Of a stretch of DNA of 64,000 nucleotides, positions 7,871 to 16,409 are shown piece by piece. The notes beneath the pieces are model-generated. The model did not search any database, was not told where the DNA came from, and saw only the letters and a list, made by a program, of their open reading frames with translations. The stretch's first letter is position 1, and each line of letters begins with the position of its first letter. The stretch covers positions 3,466,506 through 3,530,505 of the forward strand of contig OX638316.1 of NCBI GenBank assembly GCA_951812525.1. The letters are read 5' to 3'. The position numbers and the translations under genes were made by a program. Source of the DNA: an uncultured Poribacteria bacterium (GTDB taxonomy: Bacteria; Poribacteria; WGA-4E; WGA-3G).

Positions 7871-9295
7871 CTATCTACTGTGTTCCCAATATGTTCGTAA
7901 ACGCTCACCCCAATTCGATATTACCCGTTTCGGACTTGGATGCGTAATTTGTTGCCGATGGAGTTTAGCCTCTTGAGCGAGCATTTTATCTCTACATTCT
8001 TTAACGACTTCACTGTAAGTTGCGTTTCCTACTAAATTTTCTGTCTCTCTAGGGTCATTCTGACGGTCAAATAACTGCGCCAACCCAAGCTGTTCAGCAT
8101 CAGGTCCAGGAGGAGAGAAATCCTCCACCTCTTTCGGTTTATATTCCGTAACGTATTTATACTGCTCGGTAACAATTGCACGTCCCCAATAGTTGCTCTC
8201 TATGTAGGCGTAATCACGCCAAGGGACTTCCCTCCCCTCTGCAAGTGGACGGACGCTCATTCCCTGTACCTGTTCAGGCACGCTAACATCAGCGTAATCG
8301 CAGACAGTCGGGAATAAGTCCACACCGGAGACGAAATGCGCCTCATCGAACCGATCTTTTTCTACAGCAATGCCATCGCCAAAGCATGCCACAATGAACG
8401 GGACCCGGACGCTCTCTTCGTAGAGCGTGAATTTCTGGAACATTTGGTGGCTTCCGCATGCTTCACCGTGGTCTGCGCTAAAGATGATGAGTGTGTTCTC
8501 GTGCAAACCTGTTGCTCGCAGGAATGCCATCACCCTTCCGATCTCAGCATCGACTTTTTCAATAAATCTGTAATAGTTCCATCTCAGATAACGCCAATGA
8601 AATTCGTCCCAATCGCGGACACCTTTAAGGATAGCCGCGTGGATAAGCGCGTCATCGACCCGGCGACAAACCCGATGTAGCACTGTCTCCTGTGCGTCAT
8701 AGTCGAAGTTCTCAGGCAGAGGTGGTAAGTCATCTTCCGAAACGGTTCCTTGTTCCAGTGGATTAGGGATCCACTTTTCCTCATGGTTGTGCAAATATTC
8801 ACACACGTCGTGCGGATCGACGTAACCAATCTGGAGATAGAACGGTTCATCGTCATTGTAGTTTGTTAGGAAATCAGCAACCGCATGCGTGGATGCTGAA
8901 TCGTAATACGCAGCGCCCCCTGCCCCAATATCACGCTTCCCGTAATAAAGCGTCTGAAAACTTTCACGGACATTTCTGCCCGGAACATGCCACTTACCAC
9001 AGTGGAATACATTATAACCATTGACACTAAGCACCTGTCCCAAGTCGGGGATTTCTGAGTGCAGATATCCACCATTGAACGGCACACCAGTTTCGGAGGT
9101 ATATAAACCTGTCGCCCAACTGGAACGAGCGGCAGCGCACACCGGATCTGTGCAGAACGACTGGCGAAAGGAAGTTCCATTCCGATGAATTTCATCAATA
9201 TTGGGGGTGTGGAGATACGGATTTCCATGAGCCGAGAGCGCGTCCCATGAATGCTGATCGGTGTTAATAAAAAGAATATTGGGACGTTTGCTCAT
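7871..9295 (-). CDS. Type I sulfatase, variant C-x-A-x-R active-site motif
   Basis: This 474-residue alkaline-phosphatase-fold sulfatase has the metal-binding start NILFINTDQHSWDAL (D13, Q14), the modification site C53-A-A-A-R57 followed by SSWATG, and FHCGKWHVPG and SADHGEACG downstream. In the common motif C-x-P-x-R the third position is Pro, while here it is Ala55. C53 should be converted to formylglycine before the enzyme can act, and no maturase is in the window. No signal peptide is apparent, so it looks cytoplasmic. The substrate is unknown. The start has GGATAGG overlapping the end of the upstream gene (6-base gap). Confidence 0.92.
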   Translation of the reverse strand: MSKRPNILFINTDQHSWDALSAHGNPYLHTPNIDEIHRNGTSFRQSFCTDPVCAAARSSWATGLYTSETGVPFNGGYLHSEIPDLGQVLSVNGYNVFHCGKWHVPGRNVRESFQTLYYGKRDIGAGGAAYYDSASTHAVADFLTNYNDDEPFYLQIGYVDPHDVCEYLHNHEEKWIPNPLEQGTVSEDDLPPLPENFDYDAQETVLHRVCRRVDDALIHAAILKGVRDWDEFHWRYLRWNYYRFIEKVDAEIGRVMAFLRATGLHENTLIIFSADHGEACGSHQMFQKFTLYEESVRVPFIVACFGDGIAVEKDRFDEAHFVSGVDLFPTVCDYADVSVPEQVQGMSVRPLAEGREVPWRDYAYIESNYWGRAIVTEQYKYVTEYKPKEVEDFSPPGPDAEQLGLAQLFDRQNDPRETENLVGNATYSEVVKECRDKMLAQEAKLHRQQITHPSPKRVISNWGERLRTYWEHSR

Positions 9296-9300
9296 ACGAC

Positions 9301-10083
9301 CTATCCTATCCTCTCTTTGAGCACTAGCGTCTCGAAAAAGGTTGAAACAATCGCGGTGTCCCCATGTGCATCAAGCCACCAATACGACGGCAAAAGCCCG
9401 GTACCGTAGAGGTAGTATCCATCAAGTCGGATAGGTGTTTGTATAGATTCAAGGGAGCCGAGCCTACTTTTCGGTCTAAGTTGCTCCAAATCTTCCAGCA
9501 CCGCAATGTGCACTCCATCGTTTGAAGTTTGGATTGTCTGCGCGAGTGCCGGAATTACGTCGAAAAGTGCCCAGTTGCACGTCAGTTCAGCAGATGCATC
9601 CACTGTTCCAGCAGCGATTTCCGTATCGTTAATGCGAAGCTTCACCTCCCCATCTACAGTAAGATGACCCGCGCAAGTCAATTGGGAGTACGCATCTTCC
9701 CCACTATTTCGCGCATCAACACGCCAACTGTCCATGAGAGGGCGGTAAGGCGAATCACTGCAATGAAATTGTATCCGTAGATTTTCTCCACTCGTCGTAT
9801 TCTCGTATTGGACAGAATAACGCCACAAATTGTCGTCTTTGCTTCGTTCAACCGTAGCCGTTCCAATGCTCAGCGGCCCCTCGGTATCATCTCTACTATA
9901 GCCACGCCAATAGTTCGGTAGAATATTGTAAACGTGTTTTATAGTCTGTCCTACTTGCGTCTGGCGCGCATCAACTTCCCGACTATACCCACGGAGTGTT
10001 TGAAGCAATTCCTGCGCGAATTGAGGGTTTTGCGAGCCATAGTTGTAATCAAACGACCAGTGCTGCGTGTTGCTATTAGCCAT
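9301..10083 (-). CDS. Conserved-looking protein of unknown function
   Basis: I do not recognise a family. The 260-residue product (MANSNTQHWSFDYNYG...) looks soluble, mostly beta-strand, and rich in Trp/Tyr. Phrases such as FHCSDSPYRPLMDSW, LTCNWALFDVIPAL and DGYYLYGTGLLPSYWWLDAHG suggest a lipocalin-like or calycin-like beta sheet, but this is a guess. It lies between nfi (10 bases upstream) and the sulfatase (6 bases downstream), so the three are probably cotranscribed. An in-frame start at 10131 would overlap nfi by 38 bases and adds a non-conserved-looking tail. I prefer the ATG at 10083, although neither start has a clear Shine-Dalgarno. Confidence 0.7.
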   Translation of the reverse strand: MANSNTQHWSFDYNYGSQNPQFAQELLQTLRGYSREVDARQTQVGQTIKHVYNILPNYWRGYSRDDTEGPLSIGTATVERSKDDNLWRYSVQYENTTSGENLRIQFHCSDSPYRPLMDSWRVDARNSGEDAYSQLTCAGHLTVDGEVKLRINDTEIAAGTVDASAELTCNWALFDVIPALAQTIQTSNDGVHIAVLEDLEQLRPKSRLGSLESIQTPIRLDGYYLYGTGLLPSYWWLDAHGDTAIVSTFFETLVLKERIG

Positions 10084-10093
10084 AGTATTATGA

Positions 10094-10768
10094 TTATTTG
10101 TGTATTTTGGGGATTTTACCGGATGCGGCATTGTGTGCGTGGCGGGTCGTCTCAGGCAGGCGATAGCCGCGACAACATGCCAATGTCCATGTGCGTGCTG
10201 AGTCCAAGGAGATCCGGTGTCCTATGGATACGTAAACCACCCGAACGTTTGTACGCGTCCGAACAACGGAACCAATCACGTCTTCTTTATCGGTCAGGTA
10301 TGTGTAAGCTCCGTGTTCCTGTTCAGGTTCTTCGTATCGTCCACAGAGCCGAGATTTCGCACATCCAATCGTTGGTCTGTCCAAAATCAGTCCCAAATGC
10401 GATGCGAGTCCGAACCTTCTGGGGTGTGCAATGCCCTGTCCATCTACAATCACCAAATCTGGTTCCGTTTTCAAACGATCAAATGCTGTTAGTAGAGGCG
10501 GAATCTCCCGAAACGACAACAACCCCGGTATATAAGAAAAACGAACAGGGCATTCTGCAATCTCAATATCCACCACCTGCAATTCGGGAAAACTGAGGAC
10601 TACCACGGATGCGCGCGCGATATCCTTTTTCAGTCCGATGTCTACTCCAGCAACGGTGTTAATTGTCCCAAACCGGTCTGCTGTGATCACCTGTGTACGA
10701 AGTCGATTTTGGAGTTCCCGTGCTTCCTCAGGCGTAACATCCCATGAATGTAGGGAGCGATACTGCAT
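10094..10768 (-). CDS. nfi: Endonuclease V (deoxyinosine 3' endonuclease)
   Basis: This 224-residue protein matches endonuclease V, which nicks DNA one bond 3' of deoxyinosine to start its repair. Signature stretches are VAGVDIGLK (first catalytic Asp), FSYIPGLLSFREIPPLL, DLVIVDGQGIAHPRRFGLASHLG (second catalytic Asp and the HPR loop) and PTIGCAKSRLCG. A consensus promoter lies about 100 bases upstream. The C-terminus is slightly longer and more basic than usual. It heads a likely operon with the unknown gene and the sulfatase. Confidence 0.93.
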   Translation of the reverse strand: MQYRSLHSWDVTPEEARELQNRLRTQVITADRFGTINTVAGVDIGLKKDIARASVVVLSFPELQVVDIEIAECPVRFSYIPGLLSFREIPPLLTAFDRLKTEPDLVIVDGQGIAHPRRFGLASHLGLILDRPTIGCAKSRLCGRYEEPEQEHGAYTYLTDKEDVIGSVVRTRTNVRVVYVSIGHRISLDSARTWTLACCRGYRLPETTRHAHNAASGKIPKIHK

Positions 10769-10864
10769 GTCTGCCGCTGTTCGTTTTAATGTAAACTTTG
10801 TCTTGTCTTACAATGTCTTGAGCGTTGGATCAGAATTACAGACTCCCTATCAAGGCTCAATAAA

Positions 10865-10893
10865 ATTATAACACAAAAGACTTCAATTGTCAA
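10865..10893 (-). promoter_or_regulatory. Perfect sigma70 consensus promoter for nfi
   Basis: Read on the minus strand, TTGACA (10893-10888) and TATAAT (10870-10865) are separated by exactly 17 bases. This is the best promoter match in the window. Transcription would start near 10858, about 90 bases before nfi. Confidence 0.8.
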
Positions 10894-10924
10894 GCCATTT
10901 CGGCGTAGCGTAGCACCGAAAGAG

Positions 10925-11077
10925 TTATTTTTCCGGCACTGTCTCTTCAACTTCAACGGCATTGGGTTTCGCGATATGCCGGATGCCTGCAAAAAAAGCA
11001 GAAAGGACCAGGTAGCCACCGCCAATACCGATGAGAGCACCCAAACCACCTATAATGATTTCTACACCGTTAAACAT
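10925..11077 (-). CDS. Small membrane protein, 50 residues
   Basis: This short gene is preceded by a strong Shine-Dalgarno (GAGGAGAGC, seven bases before the ATG). The product begins MFNGVEIIIGGLGALIGIGG, continues as one glycine-rich transmembrane helix (about residues 5-30), and ends in a short tail IRHIAKPNAVEVEETVPEK that is acidic at its end. It should sit in the inner membrane as a single-pass protein. No family is recognised. It is upstream of nfi on the same strand but separated by 156 bases and the nfi promoter, so it is probably its own unit. Confidence 0.65.
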   Translation of the reverse strand: MFNGVEIIIGGLGALIGIGGGYLVLSAFFAGIRHIAKPNAVEVEETVPEK

Positions 11078-11542
11078 GATAAGCTCTCCTCATAATAAAA
11101 ATTCTATAATAACCCTGTATGAACTCTCAGTATTTCGCAGATTTGAGCCTGTTACTGAAAGTGTTGGTAAGATAAACGATAGTATTAGTTCATCGGTTTC
11201 GGATTTATATATGAAACCTTGTAAATCAACATTGCAAGAACCGTGCCATCGCAGAAACGCCAAATAACGATATATAATCCAATAAAGTGTATATTATTTG
11301 ACACAACTGGACAGGGATTCTAAAAAAATGTGGTAAAACGAAAACACGACGCTATGATTTTACTTAGAGCGTGTCTCATAGATACCGTTTTGTTAGACGT
11401 AATAACTGTGCATAAGCGTAATAAAATCTAAATCTATGCTATTTTGTAATTGTAGCTTTTGATATAAAACGCAACCGTGCTTTATATTTTAACGTTTAAC
11501 TCACCAGATAAATTTAAAGAGTATCTTTCGTGAGGTAAATAT
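11078..11542. other. Intergenic region, 465 bases
   Basis: This AT-rich region lies between divergent genes. Apart from the leader of the 50-residue protein and a possible promoter near its right end (11459-11488), no gene, strong hairpin or repeat was seen. Confidence 0.5.
11459..11488 (+). promoter_or_regulatory. Possible promoter for the 188-residue gene
   Basis: TTGATA (11459-11464) and TATATT (11483-11488) are separated by 18 bases. A leader of about 48 bases with a GAGGT Shine-Dalgarno precedes the ATG at 11543. The match is moderate and the region is AT-rich. Confidence 0.4.
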
Positions 11543-12109
11543 ATGTTGTATTTAGATACACTCGACAACTTTGGCGAAAAGAGCACACAAGCCCAATTTG
11601 TTATCTGTCACGAAACAGTGAAGGGCTTGCGAAACATTCTTGAACTGACACCAGTTGCAGAACTGCTAAAAAGGTGGGAGGCTCAGAGGATTACATGGGA
11701 AGAATTTCAGCAGGCTTTCAAGGCACAACTGCACGAAGAATACGATAATGGTGAAAAGAGCCAGTTGAGGCGTTTGGCGAGTTACTGCCTCGAAAACGAT
11801 GTCGTTATCTATTCACCGGAGTCCTCTGGTAAACAGACGTATCGGGGAGTTCTCGCCGAGGTAATAAACAGCATCTGGGAACAGACTGGTAAGGCGACAC
11901 GTGCCGTCGATAGGACAGCCGAACCTGCTAATGGTCTTACCAAGATCCATCGAGAATCAATGGAGAGAACCGCCGACATATGTAAATATTTCCAAGGGTC
12001 TACCCAAAACGGATTCCGTAAATCCTGTTTTTACTGTGCGTATTTAGATGCACAAGTCTATAGCTGCGGGAAATTGGAGAAAGTGGTTATTCCGTATGAA
12101 TGGGTTTAG
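11543..12109 (+). CDS. Protein of unknown function, 188 residues
   Basis: No family is recognised with confidence. The product is soluble, charged and probably alpha/beta. The middle section (WEEFQQAFKAQLHEEYDNGEKSQLRRLASYCLENDVVIYSPE, about 50-93) is loosely reminiscent of DUF488-type proteins. The C-terminal part has a CFYCAY motif and two further Cys, which could bind metal. A GAGGT Shine-Dalgarno supports the ATG at 11543. Its last 23 bases overlap the convergent nucleotidyltransferase gene. Confidence 0.6.
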   Translation: MLYLDTLDNFGEKSTQAQFVICHETVKGLRNILELTPVAELLKRWEAQRITWEEFQQAFKAQLHEEYDNGEKSQLRRLASYCLENDVVIYSPESSGKQTYRGVLAEVINSIWEQTGKATRAVDRTAEPANGLTKIHRESMERTADICKYFQGSTQNGFRKSCFYCAYLDAQVYSCGKLEKVVIPYEWV

Positions 12110-12851
12110 AGAGAAAATCGAGAATACTGGGAGGCACGAGGTGTTCAATGGCCTTGCCTTGCTCTAACAGTTCGCGTACTTCTGTTGAGGACATATAAGC
12201 ATAAACATCAGGCAGCGGAATACACGAAACATAGGAGGCATATTGGCGAATCTCAGGTTCCGCCATGAATGCCTCTATTGCTTTGATATCTGCCTCTCCC
12301 CGATTTGCCACGATAAAGCGAGCTGCGACAAATAACGCCTGCAATTCCGCATGAAAATCTCTGTAGTATTTTGGATCGAAAATCCTCACTAAGGTATCAT
12401 ACCCAACGATGAAGTGGAACTCAGTTTCGGGTGGTAGGATGGCTTTTAAAGCAGCTACTTTATCAATGTATCTACCGTGGCTTGATACACCAACGGAAAA
12501 CCTTGGGCGGCTCTCTACGTACTTCTTGAGCGTCAGGAGTCTCGCCGCGAGTGGCAAGCCAAACACATCTTTATCCACATTAGCCTTTGCCAGGAGTAGA
12601 AGCATCTCATCGAATTGGTACGCAGTAAGGGTGTCCTCCACCATTTTGGCATGGGCGAGCGTCAACGGGTTAAAGGATCCCGAAAAAATACCCAATTTTC
12701 CTGCACCCTGCAATGGTACTGCGGCGCGATGGATAAACTCTATCCGCGGCGGTCCTGACGGATCCAACCCGTTAAAAAGTTCAGTGAACCGCTTATAATC
12801 AGGGTGACGCTCACATTCTTGGGTTAATAAGTTCAGTAGTGTGTCTGCCAT
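12087..12851 (-). CDS. NadD-like nicotinate-nucleotide adenylyltransferase family protein
   Basis: This 254-residue Rossmann-like nucleotidyltransferase has the nucleotide-binding motif at residues 57-67 (FSGSFNPLTLAH). The first His of the usual (H/T)xGH is replaced by Thr (T64-L-A-H67), as in many NadD proteins. The C-terminal signature is present as MSSTEVRELL (ISSTxxR type). An N-terminal extension of about 50 residues precedes the catalytic domain. Likely activity is adenylyl transfer to NaMN or NMN for NAD synthesis, but the extension and divergence leave another nucleotidyl transfer possible. Confidence 0.8.
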   Translation of the reverse strand: MADTLLNLLTQECERHPDYKRFTELFNGLDPSGPPRIEFIHRAAVPLQGAGKLGIFSGSFNPLTLAHAKMVEDTLTAYQFDEMLLLLAKANVDKDVFGLPLAARLLTLKKYVESRPRFSVGVSSHGRYIDKVAALKAILPPETEFHFIVGYDTLVRIFDPKYYRDFHAELQALFVAARFIVANRGEADIKAIEAFMAEPEIRQYASYVSCIPLPDVYAYMSSTEVRELLEQGKAIEHLVPPSILDFLSKPIHTE

Positions 12852-12911
12852 CTTGCTTCGCTGTCTCGTTCACTTCATTAAAGGTTTTGTGTGAAAATGA
12901 AAAAGGCAGAG

Positions 12912-13703
12912 TTAACCTGCTTTGATTTCCGCTTTTTTCGCTTCTTCCCAGACAGCGTCGAGACTCTCGAAGTCTTGCGCTTCAAAGTTCGTCCCGCGAC
13001 GTTCTAATTCTGCTTCCATCCATTTGAAACGCGCGATAAACTTGCGGTTCGCCTGCCGTAACGTCTCTTCGGCTTGAATCTCCATAAAACGACACAGATT
13101 AACGATAGCGAACAATAAATCTCCGAGTTCCATCGCAACTGCTTCGGGCTCATCGGAGCTGATGCTGGTCTTTACCTCATCAAGTTCCTCCTCGACCTTG
13201 GCAATCACATCGGTGAGTTCTTCCCAATCGAAACCCACACGCTTTGCTCGAACCTGTATCTTCTGGGCGCGGAGCAGCGTTGGCATCGCATTCGGGATCC
13301 CGTCAAGCACCGATTTCCGATCTTCGTAGCCTGCTTCTTGGCGTTTAATTGCTTCCCAGTTTTTTATCACCGCTTCTGAATCCTCAACATCAACATCGCC
13401 AAAGACGTGTGGATGGCGTCGGATTAGTTTTTCTGTCAAGGTCTCGATCACAGCGTAGATGTCGAAATTCTTATCCTCGTCTGCAATCTGTGCTTGGAGC
13501 ATGATATTTAAGAGGAGATCACCCAGTTCCTCTTTCAGTTTGCTCGGGTCACCTGTATCAATTGCTTCGAGTGTTTCGTAGGTTTCCTCAATGAGCGTTG
13601 ATTTCAGCGTTTCATGTGTCTGCTCCCGATCCCACGGACACCCGTTCTCGCTTCTTAAGGTTGCTATGACATCGACCAATTCTTCAAACAGTTCTTTTGA
13701 CAT
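12912..13703 (-). CDS. mazG: Nucleoside triphosphate pyrophosphohydrolase MazG
   Basis: This 263-residue house-cleaning NTP pyrophosphatase hydrolyses NTPs to NMP and PPi. It has two tandem MazG domains. The first starts with the diagnostic LRSENGCPWDREQTHETLKS and has EExYE and EELGDLLLNI metal-binding helices. The second carries VEEELDEV and MELGDLLFAIVNLCRF. Length and layout match E. coli MazG. The start has AAAGGAG six bases upstream. It follows the esterase gene by 10 bases and is probably cotranscribed with it. Confidence 0.95.
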   Translation of the reverse strand: MSKELFEELVDVIATLRSENGCPWDREQTHETLKSTLIEETYETLEAIDTGDPSKLKEELGDLLLNIMLQAQIADEDKNFDIYAVIETLTEKLIRRHPHVFGDVDVEDSEAVIKNWEAIKRQEAGYEDRKSVLDGIPNAMPTLLRAQKIQVRAKRVGFDWEELTDVIAKVEEELDEVKTSISSDEPEAVAMELGDLLFAIVNLCRFMEIQAEETLRQANRKFIARFKWMEAELERRGTNFEAQDFESLDAVWEEAKKAEIKAG

Positions 13704-13713
13704 AAAATCTCCT

Positions 13714-14958
13714 TTACTTCATCCCTGTTCGGTTTTGCAATTCTTTCACATGTTTCATGACCTTTGGGTAGCGTTCCGCTTCCTTAAAATAGGTGAGATA
13801 GAGTTTATACAGCTGCAGCGCGCGCGAATATTTTTTCTCTGTTTCTGCCTCACGGGCGCGTTCCTCTAACGCATCTGCTTTCTCGTTCAACAACTCACGG
13901 AGGGCTTGCACAGCACGTTCCGCGAAAACACTCCCACTATATATGTCCCGGAGAGTTTCTAATGCCTTCACCGATTCGGTGTATGGCTTCTCGTCTGCCT
14001 TCCTTTTAATCAGGTCAAGCTGCGTCTCGGCTTTTGTAACAAGCCGTTCCGCTGATTCCTTCGCAAGCAGGCACACCTCTGTATCGGGTAGGATTTCCGA
14101 AATTCGATCATAAAGTGTGAGTGCTTCACCGAGTCTGTCATTCTTTTCAGCGACTTGAGCCGCCGCAAATCCTGATTCAGCCTGCTTTGCCGGTCCATAA
14201 GCAATGAACCATTCCCGCATTTTGGTTTTCTTCAACCACTCTTGGGAAAGCTTGTGCGTTTCATCGGGCCATGCCTCAAATGTCACATCCGCCCCCCAAT
14301 CCCTGTAATATTGCGCAGCACGTTTTGCGCGTGGATAATGCGGATCGTCGAGTGCTCCAACACCAAAAAAGACCGGATGCCCCTGAATTAATTCCGGCGG
14401 TGGTGGATTCATATTCATGTCGCGCCTGCCTGCACCGAGGACAAGTCTTCCTGCTAACCGATCTAACAGTTGCTCACCTAAAACCGTCGTCGAATATCCG
14501 CCTTGGCTGTAACCACCCATAAAGATGTACTTTGTTGCGATATTCAATCGTGCTGAGAGCAGTGCCAGTACCTCCTCAAAGAAGCGTATTTCCGCAGCGG
14601 TTTCGTAAGGACTAAGCCCCTTATAATAAGCGTCAGTCGCGTAGTTCATACCCACAACGATAAAGCCTCGTCCTTTTGTTATTATTTTGAACATCCCAGT
14701 CCTTGCACTTCCACCCATGCCGTGGTAATAAAAAAGAACGGGAAAAGGACGTTTGTCTGTATAATCAATGGGAACATAAACCAGAAACGTCTTTTCTGCC
14801 TTCGGGGCTGTAATGCGTACTTCCGTACCGGGCAACATTTCAGGCATATCAGCGGCAAGAGTGCCACAAAGTAGAAGCAACACGAGTGTGCTAAAACAAA
14901 CTGTCCTCACGCCACAGCACGAATCGTTATTGGAGTAGAGAAAAAGGCGTGTGTTCAT
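13714..14958 (-). CDS. Exported alpha/beta-hydrolase (esterase) with C-terminal helical repeats
   Basis: This 414-residue protein has an N-terminal hydrophobic signal (about residues 18-36). The hydrolase domain has the oxyanion region FYYHGMGGS, nucleophile elbow G-Y-S-Q-G-G, an acid in GALDDPHYP and a His in DETHKLS, which together make a plausible catalytic triad. It resembles PHB-depolymerase/feruloyl-esterase type hydrolases. From about residue 260 the protein is helical and charged with TPR-like spacing. Predicted location is the periplasm and the substrate is unknown. Its start overlaps the stop of the upstream gene (ATGA). Confidence 0.8.
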   Translation of the reverse strand: MNTRLFLYSNNDSCCGVRTVCFSTLVLLLLCGTLAADMPEMLPGTEVRITAPKAEKTFLVYVPIDYTDKRPFPVLFYYHGMGGSARTGMFKIITKGRGFIVVGMNYATDAYYKGLSPYETAAEIRFFEEVLALLSARLNIATKYIFMGGYSQGGYSTTVLGEQLLDRLAGRLVLGAGRRDMNMNPPPPELIQGHPVFFGVGALDDPHYPRAKRAAQYYRDWGADVTFEAWPDETHKLSQEWLKKTKMREWFIAYGPAKQAESGFAAAQVAEKNDRLGEALTLYDRISEILPDTEVCLLAKESAERLVTKAETQLDLIKRKADEKPYTESVKALETLRDIYSGSVFAERAVQALRELLNEKADALEERAREAETEKKYSRALQLYKLYLTYFKEAERYPKVMKHVKELQNRTGMK

Positions 14959-15656
14959 GCGTCCGTAGCGTTTTCCTGCAGCGTTTCTAATTGAATAATC
15001 AGTTGACCCAGTTGTAATCGCAACAATAACGTATAGATTTGCATCAGGAGCGTAACCTGTCCCTCAGTCGGCATATCGCTTGCATGAATTGTAGTCAGTA
15101 GTTCGTCGGCACGCTCACGTACCTGTGTTGCTTTGTCAAGGTCATCTTCTACCGTTTCTGGTGTGCTCTCTTTGATAAACTGCCAGATACGATCTTGGAT
15201 TTCAAGCATATAATTTTTTGCCATCGCCGTGCGCGCCCGTTTAGCAGAGTCTACCCAGATCGTATTCGCCTTCCAATTGAGCATGAAGGCCGCACTGTTG
15301 ATGAGCACATCCCGTAGGCTATCTTCTCCGGAAAGGAGTTCCTCAATATTAGTAATACCTTCCGCTTCTGCGGAGAAGGTGCGCACACGCGTATACTCCT
15401 TCAGATTTTTCAACATCAACTCGTTTTCAGCGATAAGATGCCAAAGATCTCCGCTCGTTGAAAGCAGCACCTCTACACGATCGCAAACCGCACTCGGAAA
15501 TTGCGCACGGATGCAGGAATAGTGTAGACTGTGAAGCTGACTCCGAAAGCCTTGTAGACTCTCAGTCGTTTGCATGGTTGATGAACGGACGATATGGGGG
15601 AGAAGTTCTCTCCGAATCTGGTTCAACAGTGTGGGAATAATACGCTCAGCATTCAT
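14955..15656 (-). CDS. Helical protein of unknown function
   Basis: This 233-residue product is almost entirely alpha-helical, with no signal peptide, no transmembrane segment and no recognised domain. Composition and periodicity suggest a soluble coiled or helical-bundle protein. Its stop overlaps the start of the exported esterase by four bases (ATGA), so the two are translationally coupled and probably expressed with mazG as one operon. No Shine-Dalgarno is evident before its own ATG. Confidence 0.65.
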   Translation of the reverse strand: MNAERIIPTLLNQIRRELLPHIVRSSTMQTTESLQGFRSQLHSLHYSCIRAQFPSAVCDRVEVLLSTSGDLWHLIAENELMLKNLKEYTRVRTFSAEAEGITNIEELLSGEDSLRDVLINSAAFMLNWKANTIWVDSAKRARTAMAKNYMLEIQDRIWQFIKESTPETVEDDLDKATQVRERADELLTTIHASDMPTEGQVTLLMQIYTLLLRLQLGQLIIQLETLQENATDA

Positions 15657-15782
15657 TTTTCGGCTATTGTGTAGAAACGATACTTGGATACGATGGTGAA
15701 CTGCAGATTACATAAGTTAGGAACCTATATCAGCACAATCTTCATCCTTAATAGCGTAGCAGGTTTCCTCTAAAAAGTCAAC

Positions 15783-15812
15783 TTGACTATCATGTAATGG
15801 GCATGTTAAAAT
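15783..15812 (+). promoter_or_regulatory. Sigma70-type promoter for the thioredoxin-fold/epimerase pair
   Basis: TTGACT (15783-15788) and TAAAAT (15807-15812) are separated by 18 bases. The start point would be near 15819, and the ATG at 15847 follows an AAGGAA Shine-Dalgarno. This placement argues against the upstream in-frame ATG at 15811. Confidence 0.55.
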
Positions 15813-15846
15813 GATAAATAAGAAACACAAGGAACGGTTGACTTCT

Positions 15847-16407
15847 ATGAAACTACTTATTGCTATGCTCATCAGCATCACATTTTTTGGGACGTTCGTA
15901 AGTTTCGCTGACGAAAGAACCGAAACTGGTCCGCCTAAGGTTGGCGATACGGCACCCGATTTTCTGCTCCAGGATGTTGACGAGAAAGAACACAGCCTGA
16001 AGAAACTGCAAGGCAAGGTCGTGTTCCTCATTATGGGTAACCGAAACATTCGGAAGGAAGATGACAAATGGGCAGAGGCGTTCCAGAAGGACTATCAAGA
16101 GATAGCAGAGGTCACCGCCTATATCATTGCCGATCTGCGGAGCGTCCCAGGATTCATACCTAAAGGTTTTATCAGAGGGCAGCTCAAGAAAAATCCGCCT
16201 CCTGTGGAATTTCTGTTGGATTGGAAAGGGAAAGTCCATGAACGGTATCAGACTGAGAAAAAGAAGCCGACGCTCTACCTAATCTCGCAGAAAGGCACAA
16301 TTGTGTTCCACCAAAAAACGAATTTCAAACCCGAAATTTACGCCGAACTTAAAAAAGAAATCGACAAACTTTTAGCAATGACTGCAAATAAAGACGAAAG
16401 GAAATAA
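15847..16407 (+). CDS. Exported thioredoxin-fold (AhpC/TSA-like) protein without CxxC
   Basis: This 186-residue protein has a cleavable signal peptide (MKLLIAMLISITFFGTFVSFA). It then shows the AhpC/TSA/redoxin opening VGDTAPDFLLQDVDEKEHSLKKLQGKVVFLIMGN, where catalytic members have a Cys soon after the beta-strand. Here that place reads GNRNIRKEDD with no Cys, and the whole mature protein has no CxxC. It is therefore probably a structural or regulatory relative rather than a disulfide oxidoreductase. It is followed two bases later by the epimerase gene. Confidence 0.75.
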   Translation: MKLLIAMLISITFFGTFVSFADERTETGPPKVGDTAPDFLLQDVDEKEHSLKKLQGKVVFLIMGNRNIRKEDDKWAEAFQKDYQEIAEVTAYIIADLRSVPGFIPKGFIRGQLKKNPPPVEFLLDWKGKVHERYQTEKKKPTLYLISQKGTIVFHQKTNFKPEIYAELKKEIDKLLAMTANKDERK

Positions 16408-16409
16408 TT

